From assembly GCF_022179445.1 (NCBI RefSeq), contig NZ_BPQU01000016.1, forward strand, positions 51,039 through 115,038: DNA of 64,000 nucleotides, in the 5' to 3' direction. Positions 53,741 through 62,250 of this stretch are shown in pieces. The first letter of the stretch is position 1, and each line of letters begins with the position of its first letter. Position numbers and translations under genes: made by a program. Source of the DNA: Methylobacterium mesophilicum. Its GTDB lineage: Bacteria > Pseudomonadota > Alphaproteobacteria > Rhizobiales > Beijerinckiaceae. The notes under the pieces were generated by a model. That model was given only the letters and a program-made list of their open reading frames with translations, was not told the origin of the DNA and did no database searches.

Positions 53741-54226
53741 ATGCCCCCAGCCCTCGCCGCCGACATGTCCCTCGAACCGATGGCTGAGAAGAGCGCCGGC
53801 GCCTTCCGGACCATCAGCGAGGTCTCCGAGGAACTCGACGTGCCCCAGCACGTCCTGCGGTTCTGGGAGACGCGATTCGGACAGATCCGCCCGGTGAAGC
53901 GGGCCGGCGGCCGGCGCTACTACCGGCCGCAGGACATCGAGCTGGTGGCCGGCATCCGGCAGCTCCTGTACGTGCAGCGCTACACCATCGCGGGCGCGCA
54001 GCGGGTGCTCAAGGAGAACGGCATCCGCTTCGTCCAGGCGGTCGGCCGCGGCGAGGCCCGGGCGGCCGAGCCCCGGATCCAGGAGGTCGAGGACGCCCCC
54101 GAGGCCACCATGCAGGACCTCGCCGACACCCCCGACCGGGCGGCCCTGCGGGACGTGCTCGACGACCTGCAGGCCTGCCGCGCGCTGCTCGACGCCCTGC
54201 GCCGGCCCTACGACCGCGACGTGTAG
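53741..54226 (+). CDS. MerR-family transcriptional regulator
   Basis: This 161-residue protein has the MerR winged helix: [20 protein letters not shown] followed by [20 protein letters not shown] and [20 protein letters not shown]. The C-terminal tail is acidic without metal-binding Cys, so it is not a metal sensor. This ihfA-linked MerR protein is conserved in Alphaproteobacteria but its ligand is unknown. The start is uncertain among ATGs at 53741, 53765 and 53780; the domain begins near residue 22. Confidence 0.88.
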   Translation: MPPALAADMSLEPMAEKSAGAFRTISEVSEELDVPQHVLRFWETRFGQIRPVKRAGGRRYYRPQDIELVAGIRQLLYVQRYTIAGAQRVLKENGIRFVQAVGRGEARAAEPRIQEVEDAPEATMQDLADTPDRAALRDVLDDLQACRALLDALRRPYDRDV

Positions 54227-54321
54227 CGTTCCCGCGGTATCTCGCCCATCGGTTGAGAATGCCGCGCATGCATCTTGCGGATGGGGCGGACCTTCCGGCC
54301 CCAAACCGCGTTGTTGCCCGC

Positions 54322-54741
54322 ATGGCCGTGCCAAAACCCAAGCTGTCTCCCAGCCAGGAACTGATGGCCCGCATCATGCGGATCGTCCGCACCTGCCCGG
54401 AGGCCGCCTCCGAAGTCCTCGAACTGATGTTCCTGGTGAGCCAGATCGAGGCCGCCACCAACGTCGACCGGGAGTACCGGGACGCCAAGCGGGTGATCAG
54501 CCGCCTGCGCAACCCCCTGTGGGAGATGGGCCCGCCCGACCGGGAGAAGCTGCTCGCCGCCGCCGAGACGATCCGCCGGGTCTGCCGCCTGCCCGAGGAC
54601 CAGATCCCGCCGGTGCCGCTCGCCGATGCCGGCGAGCGCGCCCGGGTCGAGGCAAGGCTCGCCGCGGCGCTCGCCGGCGAGTTCGACGCCGCGCAGATCG
54701 CCCGGGTCACGGGCGTCGTCGCCGCGGTGCTGCAGGAATAG
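54322..54741 (+). CDS. helical protein, unknown function
   Basis: About 139 residues from ATG 54322 (MAVPKPKLSPSQELMARIMR); the frame is open from 54253. It is predicted entirely helical (CPEAASEVLELMFLVSQIEA, DREKLLAAAETIRRVCRLPE) with no signal peptide, membrane helix or known motif. It follows the MerR gene by about 95 bp on the same strand and might share regulation with it. I do not recognise the family. Confidence 0.55.
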   Translation: MAVPKPKLSPSQELMARIMRIVRTCPEAASEVLELMFLVSQIEAATNVDREYRDAKRVISRLRNPLWEMGPPDREKLLAAAETIRRVCRLPEDQIPPVPLADAGERARVEARLAAALAGEFDAAQIARVTGVVAAVLQE

Positions 54742-54901
54742 GACCGGTTCCGGAAAAGATTCGGCCGGACGCGCGATGCCCGGGGCGGGCATCGCGCGCA
54801 AAAACCCTCGACGGCCGTGCTCCGCGTCCCCACATGACCCCTCGACCGATGGCAGGGGAACCGGACATCCGGCCCCGGATCGGCACCGGAGTGACGCCGC
54901 C

Positions 54902-55357
54902 ATGACCGCCCTACGTCCGCTCGCCGCGCTGCTCGCAGGCGGCCTGATCCTCGCCGGGACGGCGCAGGTCCCGGCCTTCGCCCAGACCACCGTGACCCGC
55001 TCCAAGACGGTGGCGCCCGGCAAGACCGTGCGGCTCGAGATCGCCCCGAACCTCAAGAAGGACTGCACCCCCGGCCCGATGCCGGAGTTCAAGGTCTCGG
55101 GCGCGCCCAAGAACGGTTCCGTGATCACCAAGGTCGGCAAGCTGAAGACCCCGGCGAGCTATCGCTGCCCCAACAAGGAGGCGGCCGTGCAGGCTTTGTT
55201 CTACCAGCCCAACGGCGGCTTCACCGGCGCCGACGAGGTGACGTTCGAGGTCAAGGGCGCCGACGGCCAAGTCCAGACTCACAACATCAAGATCACTGTG
55301 GGGGGCTCTGGATCAAAATCCGGCGACGATGCCAAGAAAGAAGGCACGGATCTCTAA
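54902..55357 (+). CDS. secreted Ig-like domain protein, unknown function
   Basis: About 151 residues with a signal peptide (LAALLAGGLILAGTAQVPAF, cleavage near residue 28), then a beta-rich domain with two Cys (KKDCTPGPMPEF and SYRCPNKEA). It ends like a cadherin/Ig-type domain (FYQPNGGFTGADEVTFEVKG) followed by a Gly/Ser/Lys tail. The Cys pair may form a disulfide in the periplasm. No family was assigned. ATG 54902 is the best start because the longer open frame upstream is Arg/Ser-rich. Confidence 0.65.
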   Translation: MTALRPLAALLAGGLILAGTAQVPAFAQTTVTRSKTVAPGKTVRLEIAPNLKKDCTPGPMPEFKVSGAPKNGSVITKVGKLKTPASYRCPNKEAAVQALFYQPNGGFTGADEVTFEVKGADGQVQTHNIKITVGGSGSKSGDDAKKEGTDL

Positions 55358-55481
55358 GCAGAGGCAGGAAACCCTGGCGCGTGCATAGTTTTTCATCCTA
55401 AAATGCCCGCTCGAAGGAGATCGAAATCAACGTTGGAGCACGTCGAGGCCGGGTTTTGGCCAGACGAGTGTTGCAAGCAAT

Positions 55482-55531
55482 CGACAGGCCCGCGGCGCGT
55501 TCGCCGCGCTGCGACAAAAGCGGGCCTGTCG
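55482..55531 (+). promoter_or_regulatory. nested long hairpin upstream of prkA
   Basis: CGACAGGCCCGC (55482-55493) and GCGGGCCTGTCG (55520-55531) are perfect 12-bp inverted arms; GCGGCG-CGTT-CGCCGC makes an overlapping inner hairpin. It ends 54 nt before the prkA start. A GGAAA-N16-GTT arrangement near 55371 is a weak EcfG-like promoter match. The hairpin may terminate the upstream gene or act in the prkA leader. Confidence 0.5.
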
Positions 55532-55585
55532 GTTGCATCCGAGCCGAGACAGGATGAAGCTGTCAGGGTCTGAGAGGGTTATCGA

Positions 55586-57538
55586 ATGTCGATGCATGCG
55601 ACGAACGACCTTTTCCAGAGCTTCGCCCGAGGGTACGAGGCCCGCCGCGATACGGAGATGACGCTCTCCGAGTATCTCGAGGCCTGCCGCGACGAGCCGC
55701 TGATGTATGCCTCGGCCGCCGAGCGCATCCTGTCGGCGATCGGTGAACCGGAATTCGTGGACACCGCCAAGGATTCGCGCCTCGGCCGGATCTTCATGAA
55801 CCGGACGATTCGCACCTACCCGGCGTTCCGTGAATTCTACGGGATGGAGGAGACGATCGAGCGGATCGTCTCGTTCTTCCGCCACGCCGCGCAGGGGCTG
55901 GAGGAACGCAAGCAGATCCTCTACCTGCTGGGCCCGGTCGGCGGCGGCAAGTCGTCGCTGGCCGAGCGCCTGAAGGCCCTGATGGAGGTCCACCCGGTCT
56001 ACGTGCTCAAGGCCGGGGACGAGGTCTCGCCGGTGTTCGAGAGCCCGCTCGGGCTGTTCGATCCCGAGACGATGGGCGACGAGATCCAGAAGCGCTACGG
56101 CGTCCCGCGCCGGCGGCTCACCGGGCTGATGAGCCCCTGGGCGCTCAAGCGCCTCGACGAGTTCAACGGCGACATCTCGCGCTTCACGGTGATCAAGGTC
56201 CGGCCGTCGCGGCTGCGTCAGATCGCCATCGCCAAAACCGAGCCGGGCGACGAGAACAACCAGGACATCTCCTCGCTGGTCGGCAAGGTCGACATCCGCC
56301 GGCTGGAGACCCTGTCCCAGGCGGATCCCGACGCCTACTCCTACTCGGGCGGCCTCAACCGGGCGAACCAGGGCGTCCTCGAATTCGTCGAGATGTTCAA
56401 GGCGCCGATCAAGATGCTGCACCCCCTGCTCACCGCGACGCAGGAGGGCAACTACGTCGGCACCGAGAACATCGGCGCGATCCCGTTCACCGGCATCATC
56501 CTGGCGCACTCGAACGAATCCGAGTGGCAGACCTTCAAGACCAACAAGAACAACGAGGCCTTCATCGATCGCATCTACGTGATCAAGGTCCCGTACTGCC
56601 TCCGGGTCGCGGAGGAGCAGCACATCTACGAGAAGCTGATCTCCGGCTCGGAACTCTCGGACGCGGCCTGCGCCCCCGGCACCCTGGAGATGCTGGCCCG
56701 GTTCTCGGTCCTGTCGCGCCTGCGCGAGCACGCCAATTCCAACGTGTTCTCGAAGATGCGGGTCTACGACGGCGAATCGCTCCGCGAGGTCGATCCCCGC
56801 GCCCGCTCGATGCAGGAATACAAGGACACCGCCGGCGTCGACGAGGGCATGGACGGGATCTCGACCCGCTTCGCCTTCAAGGTGCTGGCCGCCACCTTCA
56901 ACCACGACACCACCGAGGTCTCGGCCGACCCGGTGCACCTGATGTACGTGCTGGAGCAGTCGCTGCGCCGGGAGCAGCTGCCGCCCGAGACCGAGAAGAA
57001 GTACCTGGAGTTCATCAAGACCGAGCTGGCCCCGCGCTACGCGGAGTTCATCGGCCACGAGATCCAGAAGGCCTACCTCGAATCCTACCATGATTACGGC
57101 CAGAACCTGTTCGATCGCTACATCGACTACGCCGACGCCTGGATCGAGGATCAGGACTTCAAGGACGCCGAGACCGGCCAGTTGCTGAACCGCGAATTGC
57201 TGAACCAGGAACTGACCAAGATCGAAAAGCCCGCCGGGATCGCCAACCCGAAGGACTTCCGCAACGAGGTGGTCAAGTTCGCCCTGCGCTCGCGCGCCCA
57301 GCACGGGGGCCGCAACCCGAGCTGGACCAGCTACGAGAAGCTGCGCGAGGTCATCGAGCGGCGGATGTTCTCCCAGGTGGAGGAGCTGCTGCCGGTGATC
57401 TCCTTCGGCTCGAAGAAGGACGGCGACACCGAGAAGAAGCACGGCGAGTTCGTCGAGCGCATGGTGGCGCGCGGCTACACCGAGCGGCAGGTCCGCCGCT
57501 TGGTGGAATGGTACATGCGGGTGAAGCAGGCCGGCTGA
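55586..57538 (+). CDS. prkA: PrkA serine protein kinase (AAA-type)
   Basis: This 650-residue protein has the PrkA N-terminal ATPase domain with Walker A YLLGPVGGGKSSLAERLKAL, a long helical middle and the C-terminal kinase-like domain. Segments such as TLSEYLEACRDEPLMYASAA and GTENIGAIPFTGIILAHSNE are diagnostic. PrkA/YeaG links with YeaH and SpoVR in stress and nutrient-limitation responses. The gene is the first of prkA-yeaH-spoVR. ATG 55586 is the natural start. Confidence 0.94.
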   Translation: MSMHATNDLFQSFARGYEARRDTEMTLSEYLEACRDEPLMYASAAERILSAIGEPEFVDTAKDSRLGRIFMNRTIRTYPAFREFYGMEETIERIVSFFRHAAQGLEERKQILYLLGPVGGGKSSLAERLKALMEVHPVYVLKAGDEVSPVFESPLGLFDPETMGDEIQKRYGVPRRRLTGLMSPWALKRLDEFNGDISRFTVIKVRPSRLRQIAIAKTEPGDENNQDISSLVGKVDIRRLETLSQADPDAYSYSGGLNRANQGVLEFVEMFKAPIKMLHPLLTATQEGNYVGTENIGAIPFTGIILAHSNESEWQTFKTNKNNEAFIDRIYVIKVPYCLRVAEEQHIYEKLISGSELSDAACAPGTLEMLARFSVLSRLREHANSNVFSKMRVYDGESLREVDPRARSMQEYKDTAGVDEGMDGISTRFAFKVLAATFNHDTTEVSADPVHLMYVLEQSLRREQLPPETEKKYLEFIKTELAPRYAEFIGHEIQKAYLESYHDYGQNLFDRYIDYADAWIEDQDFKDAETGQLLNRELLNQELTKIEKPAGIANPKDFRNEVVKFALRSRAQHGGRNPSWTSYEKLREVIERRMFSQVEELLPVISFGSKKDGDTEKKHGEFVERMVARGYTERQVRRLVEWYMRVKQAG

Positions 57539-57546
57539 GGGGCGAG

Positions 57547-57577
57547 GGGCCCGGCGGGGGCGACTCCGACCGGGCCC
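57547..57577 (+). terminator. hairpin between prkA and the YeaH gene
   Basis: GGGCCCGG (57547-57554) and CCGGGCCC (57570-57577) pair perfectly around a 15-nt loop, starting 9 nt after the prkA stop. There is no T run. It may reduce read-through or protect the prkA message so the downstream genes are expressed at a different level. Confidence 0.4.
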
Positions 57578-57728
57578 GGTTTCGACCCTCCGCCGCCACA
57601 GTTTCGGACGACCGGCCGGCGAGGCTCTCGGGCCTGCTGCGAAAGAGGGATCCATCCCTCCCTGAACAGCATGGTACGACACGGGGCCCGACCCGGCCGG
57701 AACACGCGGACGAGGGTTTTCGCAGCGT

Positions 57729-59024
57729 ATGCACATCGTCGACCGACGCCTGAATCCAGGGGGCAAGAGCCTCCCCAACCGGCAGCGCTTCCTGCGCCGC
57801 GTGAAGGACGTGGCCCAGCGCGCCGTGCGCGAATCCGCCCGCGAGAAGGACATCAAGGATCTCGGCAAGGACGGCCGGGTGAGCGTGCCCGCCGACGGCG
57901 TGCGCGAGCCGCGGTTCTCCCGCCAGCCCGGCACCGGCCTGCAGGACCACATCCTGCCGGGCAACAAGACCTACGTGGAGGGCGACACGATCGAGCGGCC
58001 CCCGGGCGGCGGTCGCGGCTCCGGCGAGGGCGGGGAGGGCGGCGAGAACAGCGAGGACGCGTTCCGCTTCGTGCTCACCCGCGAGGAGTTTCTGGAACTC
58101 TTCCTCGAGGATCTGGAGCTTCCGGATCTGGCCAAGCGGCGCCTCGCGGTGGTCGAGACCGAGGGGCTGCGCCGGGCCGGCTACACGGTGACCGGCTCGC
58201 CCGCCAACCTCGCCCTGACCCGCACCCTGCGCAACTCGATGTCGCGGCGGATCGCCCTCAAGCGCCCCAAGCCCGAGGAGGTCGCGGCGCTGGAGGCCCA
58301 GCTCGCGGGGATGCGCGACTCGGACCCGGGCCGGCCGGACGTGGAACGCGCGCTGCTGAAGTTGCGCGAGCGCGCCAAGCGCATCCCGTATGTCGATCCG
58401 ATCGACCTGCGCTTCCGCCGGTTCGAACCCTATCCGCGGCCGATCGCGCAGGCGGTGATGTTCTGCCTGATGGACGTGTCCGGCTCGATGACCGAGCACA
58501 TGAAGGACCTGGCCAAGCGGTTCTACATCCTGCTCCACATCTTCCTGACCCGCCGCTACCGGCACGTGGAGATCGTGTTCATCCGCCACACCGACCGGGC
58601 CACCGAGGTGGACGAGGAGACCTTCTTCGGCTCCCGGGAGACCGGCGGCACGCTGGTGTCGTCGGCGCTGGTGGAGATGAAGCGGGTCATCGCCGAGCGC
58701 TACGACCCGAACGACTGGAACATCTACGCCGCCCAGGCCTCGGACGGCGACAACGTCTCCTCCGACGGCCCGACCTCGACGGAGCTGCTGCGGGCCCACA
58801 TCCTGCCGGCCTGCCAGCACTTCGCCTACCTGGAGGTCGGCGACGAGAACGGCCCCCGGGCCGGCTTCGTGGAGCACCGCACCACCCTGTGGCGGACCTA
58901 CGAGGCGATCGCCAAGGCGGGCGGCCCGATCGCCATGCGCAAGGTCAACCACCGGCGGGAGATCTACCCGGTCTTCCGCGAGCTGTTCGGCCGCAAGGAC
59001 GCACGGGCCGAGGCGGAGGCGTGA
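57729..59024 (+). CDS. YeaH/YhbH family protein (DUF444)
   Basis: This 431-residue protein starts MHIVDRRLNPGGKSLPNRQR and contains the von Willebrand-type metal site FCLMDVSGSMTEHMKD (DxSxS). The DUF444 segments VEIVFIRHTDRATEVDEETF and GGTLVSSALVEMKRVI follow. It is a soluble partner of PrkA and SpoVR in a widely conserved stress trio; its molecular action is not known. It is 190 bp after prkA. Confidence 0.93.
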   Translation: MHIVDRRLNPGGKSLPNRQRFLRRVKDVAQRAVRESAREKDIKDLGKDGRVSVPADGVREPRFSRQPGTGLQDHILPGNKTYVEGDTIERPPGGGRGSGEGGEGGENSEDAFRFVLTREEFLELFLEDLELPDLAKRRLAVVETEGLRRAGYTVTGSPANLALTRTLRNSMSRRIALKRPKPEEVAALEAQLAGMRDSDPGRPDVERALLKLRERAKRIPYVDPIDLRFRRFEPYPRPIAQAVMFCLMDVSGSMTEHMKDLAKRFYILLHIFLTRRYRHVEIVFIRHTDRATEVDEETFFGSRETGGTLVSSALVEMKRVIAERYDPNDWNIYAAQASDGDNVSSDGPTSTELLRAHILPACQHFAYLEVGDENGPRAGFVEHRTTLWRTYEAIAKAGGPIAMRKVNHRREIYPVFRELFGRKDARAEAEA

Positions 59025-59042
59025 GGATGGCCCGCGCCGCGT

Positions 59043-59218
59043 CTCCCTCCCCCCTCTGCGGAGGAGGGTGGCCCCCGAAGGGGGTCGGGAGAGGGGAGCC
59101 CGGTTTCAGGCGCGGGCGCAGCTTTCGTGTGGGCTGGAGCTTAGTTCTTCACCGTCGCTCCCCTCTCCCGACCCCTGCTGACGCAGGGGCCACCCTCCCC
59201 CGCAGAGGGGGGAGGGAG
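59043..59218. repeat. type C palindromic repeat pair between yeaH and spoVR
   Basis: A block CTCCCTCCCCCCTCTGCGG with GGGTCGGGAGAGGGGA (59043-59098) is followed, after about 60 bp, by its inverted copy (about 59157-59218: CTCCCCTCTCCCGACCCC and GCAGAGGGGGGAGGGAG). The two half-elements can form a very long cruciform. Related sequence occurs at about 48712-48768. Confidence 0.75.
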
Positions 59219-59268
59219 TTTCCGTCCCGCGGGTATACGCGACACAGTCGGATCGAACGGGAGGCCGC

Positions 59269-60840
59269 ATGACGCTCGTCAAGGCACGGACGCCCCAGAC
59301 AATCTCCGGCGGCCAAAAGCCCCTGTTCACCGGCAACGACTGGGACTTCGACACGATCCGGCGCATCCACGACGCCTGCGAGGGCATCGCCGGGCCGGAA
59401 CTCGGGCTGTCTTGGTATCCGAACCAGATCGAGATCATCACGGCCGAGCAGATGCTCGACGCCTACGCGTCGATCGGCATGCCGCTGTTCTACAAGCACT
59501 GGTCGTTCGGCAAGCACTTCGCCCAGCACGAGGCCGGCTACCGGCGCGGCCTGATGGGGCTCGCCTACGAGATCGTCATCAACTCGGACCCGTGCATCTC
59601 CTACGTGATGGAGGAGAACACGGCGACGATGCAGACCCTGGTGATCGCGCACGCCGCCTTCGGCCACAACCACTTCTTCAAGAACAACTATCTGTTCCGG
59701 CAGTGGACGGACGCGGAAGGCATCCTGGATTACCTGGACTTTGCGAAAAGCTTCATCGCCCGCTGCGAGGAGCGCTACGGCCACCAGGCGGTGGAGCAGG
59801 TGCTCGACGCCGCCCACGCGCTGATGAGCCAGGGCGTCCACCGCTACCCGCGCAAGAAGCGGCCGGACCTCGCCTCCGAGCAGCGCCGCGAGCGCGAGCG
59901 GGTCGAGCACGGCGAGCAGATCTACAACGACCTGTGGCGGACCCTGCCGCAGAAGACCGGCGCGGTGCGGCCGGACCTGGCCGCCGAGCGGCGCAAGGCC
60001 CTGCTCGAACTGCCGCAGGAGAATATTCTTTACTTTCTGGAGAAGGTCGCGCCGCGGCTGCGCCCCTGGCAGCGCGAGATCCTGCGCATCGTCCGGCTGG
60101 TGGCGCAGTACTTCTACCCGCAGCGCCAGACCAAGGTGATGAACGAGGGCTGCGCGACCTACAGCCACTACCGGATCATGAATTCCCTGTCCGAGAAGGG
60201 GCTGATCACCGAGGCCGCCTACCTCGAATTCCTGCAATCGCACACCAACGTGATCCGGCAGCCGAACTACGACGACCGCTCCTATGGCGGCCACAACCCG
60301 TACGCGATCGGCTTCGCGATGATGCAGGACATCGCCCGCATCGTGGAGCAGCCCACGGCGGAGGACCGGGAGTGGTTCCCCGACATCGCCGGCACCGGCG
60401 ACCCCATGGCGGTGCTGCGGGATTGCTGGGCGAACTACCGCGACGAGAGCTTCATCCAGCAGTTCCTGTCGCCCAAGCTGATGCGCGACCTGCGCCTGTT
60501 CCACGTGGTCGACGACCCCGACGAGCCGGAATTGCGGGTCGAGGCGATCCACGACGAGCGCGGCTACCGCAAGATGCGCCGCTCCTTCGCCCGCCAGTAC
60601 GACGTCGCCTGGCTCGACCCGGATATCGAGGTGGTGGACGTGGACCTCGAAGGCGACCGCCGCCTGATCCTGCACCACAAGGCGATCAACAAGATCACCC
60701 TGCAGAAGGACGACGCCAAAAGGGTGCTCCAGCACCTCGCCGACCTGTGGGGCTACGACGTGGTGCTCAAGGAGGTCGAGCCCGCCACCGGGACGGTGCT
60801 GGGCGAGATCGGCGCCAGCGCGCGGCCGATCTTCTTTTGA
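59269..60840 (+). CDS. spoVR: SpoVR family protein
   Basis: This 523-residue protein matches the SpoVR family throughout: GLSWYPNQIEIITAEQMLDA, MPLFYKHWSFGKHFAQHEAG, FGHNHFFKNNYLFRQWTD and MNEGCATYSHYRIMNSLSEK. Named for Bacillus spore cortex formation, it is widespread in non-sporulating bacteria beside PrkA and YeaH and has no proven activity. A GGGAGG ribosome binding site precedes ATG 59269. The palindromic repeat before it may separate its transcript from yeaH. Confidence 0.94.
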   Translation: MTLVKARTPQTISGGQKPLFTGNDWDFDTIRRIHDACEGIAGPELGLSWYPNQIEIITAEQMLDAYASIGMPLFYKHWSFGKHFAQHEAGYRRGLMGLAYEIVINSDPCISYVMEENTATMQTLVIAHAAFGHNHFFKNNYLFRQWTDAEGILDYLDFAKSFIARCEERYGHQAVEQVLDAAHALMSQGVHRYPRKKRPDLASEQRRERERVEHGEQIYNDLWRTLPQKTGAVRPDLAAERRKALLELPQENILYFLEKVAPRLRPWQREILRIVRLVAQYFYPQRQTKVMNEGCATYSHYRIMNSLSEKGLITEAAYLEFLQSHTNVIRQPNYDDRSYGGHNPYAIGFAMMQDIARIVEQPTAEDREWFPDIAGTGDPMAVLRDCWANYRDESFIQQFLSPKLMRDLRLFHVVDDPDEPELRVEAIHDERGYRKMRRSFARQYDVAWLDPDIEVVDVDLEGDRRLILHHKAINKITLQKDDAKRVLQHLADLWGYDVVLKEVEPATGTVLGEIGASARPIFF

Positions 60841-61189
60841 CCAGGGGACCCGCTGCCATCGCGTGCATGCCTCTTGGCGGCACAGCAACGGTGGCTCGAA
60901 GAGTGATCGTCCAAAGGCCTACAGCTCGCACTGCCGGTTAAACATCCACTTTGTCATCCCGGGGCCGCGTAGCGGAACCCGGGATCCATAACCGCCGACA
61001 GTTCCAAGGTCCTGCACCGACAGCGGATCTGGATTCCGGGCTCGCCTGCGGCGCCCCGGAATGACAAGGCGGTTCATTCTGAACTGTTTTAACAGGCACG
61101 CTGAAGTAGATCGGGCTCGCCGCGACGTCAGGTGGATTTAGCGTCCTGACTGGATTGCCCCAGCCCCCCAAGCCATGCTGCAAGCAGGC
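60841..61189. other. intergenic region between spoVR and the thioesterase gene
   Basis: About 350 bp, mostly the type B repeat at 60951-61067 (annotated). The rest contains no gene; the frame of the thioesterase is open from 61175. Confidence 0.55.
60951..61067. repeat. palindromic intergenic repeat, type B (copy 2)
   Basis: TTGTCATCCCGGGG (60951-60964) and CCCCGGAATGACAA (61054-61067) are inverted ends with one mismatch. Inner words ACCGCCGACAG and CTGGATTCCGGG match the copy at 51699-51810. Both copies are of 110-120 bp and intergenic. Confidence 0.8.
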
Positions 61190-61624
61190 ATGAGCGCCCC
61201 GATCCTCACCCTCGAAGAGACCAAAAATTTCCTCGACCGGGAATTCCCGCAGATGCAGGCGGGCGGCCGGGCCTTCCATCTCGAGGCGGTGGGGCCGCTC
61301 ACGGCGCGGATGCGGATGGAGGGGCAGGAGCGCTTCCTGCGGCCGGGGGGCACGGTGTCGGGGCCGGCCATGATGGCGCTGGCCGATTACGCGCTCTACG
61401 CGGCGATCCTCGCCCAGATCGGCCCGGTCGCGTTGGCGGTGACCACGAGCCTGACCTTCAACTTCCTGCGCAAGCCCGCCCCGGGGGACCTTGTGGCCGA
61501 ATGCCGCCTGCTCAAGCTCGGGCGGCGGCTGGCGGTGGGCGAGGTCGGGATCACCGCGCCAGGCGGCGACGCCCTCGTCTGCCACGCCACCGGCACCTAC
61601 GCGATCCCGCCCGAACGCAGTTAG
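61190..61624 (+). CDS. PaaI-type hotdog thioesterase
   Basis: About 144 residues from ATG 61190 (MSAPILTLEETKNFLDREF). The hotdog-fold segments GGTVSGPAMMALADYALYAA and SLTFNFLRKPAPGDLVAECR, with the catalytic-site Asp of ADYALYA, match PaaI/DUF4442-type thioesterases. It would hydrolyse acyl-CoA thioesters; the acyl group is unknown. Its stop overlaps the convergent ribE gene end by 4 bp (61621-61624). Confidence 0.88.
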   Translation: MSAPILTLEETKNFLDREFPQMQAGGRAFHLEAVGPLTARMRMEGQERFLRPGGTVSGPAMMALADYALYAAILAQIGPVALAVTTSLTFNFLRKPAPGDLVAECRLLKLGRRLAVGEVGITAPGGDALVCHATGTYAIPPERS

Positions 61625-62247
61625 GCGCCCGGCCGCGCCTCCGTGAGCCGGGCCGCGTAGCGGGCGATCAGATCGACCTCCAGGTTCAGCGCGTCGCCGG
61701 TGCGCCGCGCACCCCAGGTGGTGACCTGGAGGGTGTGGGGGATCAGCAGCACCGAGAAGACGTCGCCGTCCACGCTGTTCACCGTGAGCGAGGTGCCGTC
61801 GAGGCAGACCGAGCCCTTCTCGGCGATGAAGCGCGCGAGGCCCGCCGGGGCGCGCAGGGTGAAGCGGTCGCTCGGCCCCCAGGCGCCGGCGGTGACGCTC
61901 TCCCGTTCCAAAATCTCGGCGACGCCGTCGACATGGCCGGTGACCAGGTGGCCGCCGAGTTCGTCGCCGATCTTCAGGGACCGTTCCAGGTTGATGCGCG
62001 CGCCCGCCGTCCAGCGGCCGACCGTGGTGCGGGCCAGGGTCTCGGCGGCCGCGTCCACCGCGAAGACGCAGCCGCCGTCGGCCGGCTCCACCGAGACCGC
62101 GGTCAGGCACGGGCCCGAGCACGCGATCGAGGCGCCGAGCGCGATGGTGGCCGGGTCGTAGGAGGCGCGGATCGCGATCCGCCGCAGGTCGCCTTCGCCC
62201 GCGATCGAGACGATGGTGCCGACGTCGCTGACGAGACCGGTGAACAT
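61621..62247 (-). CDS. ribE: riboflavin synthase, alpha chain
   Basis: This 208-residue protein has two lumazine-binding repeats: MFTGLVSDVGTIVSIAGEGD with IACSGPCLTAVSVEPADGG in the first and GHLVTGHVDGVAEILERESV with EKGSVCLDGTSLTVNSVDGD in the second. It dismutates two 6,7-dimethyl-8-ribityllumazine molecules to riboflavin. It lies 3 bp after the ribD stop in an nrdR-ribD-ribE unit. ribH lies in another block of the window. Confidence 0.94.
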   Translation of the reverse strand: MFTGLVSDVGTIVSIAGEGDLRRIAIRASYDPATIALGASIACSGPCLTAVSVEPADGGCVFAVDAAAETLARTTVGRWTAGARINLERSLKIGDELGGHLVTGHVDGVAEILERESVTAGAWGPSDRFTLRAPAGLARFIAEKGSVCLDGTSLTVNSVDGDVFSVLLIPHTLQVTTWGARRTGDALNLEVDLIARYAARLTEARPGA

Positions 62248-62250
62248 GGA

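Noticed and set aside
55371..55395. GGAAA-N16-GTT upstream of prkA as an EcfG stress promoter
   Set aside because: It deviates from GGAAC and the spacing is borderline; kept only as a weak note in the hairpin entry.
55427..57967. A minus-strand open frame of over 800 codons
   Set aside because: It is the antisense shadow of prkA, caused by high GC at third positions; its composition is biased and no motif is visible.
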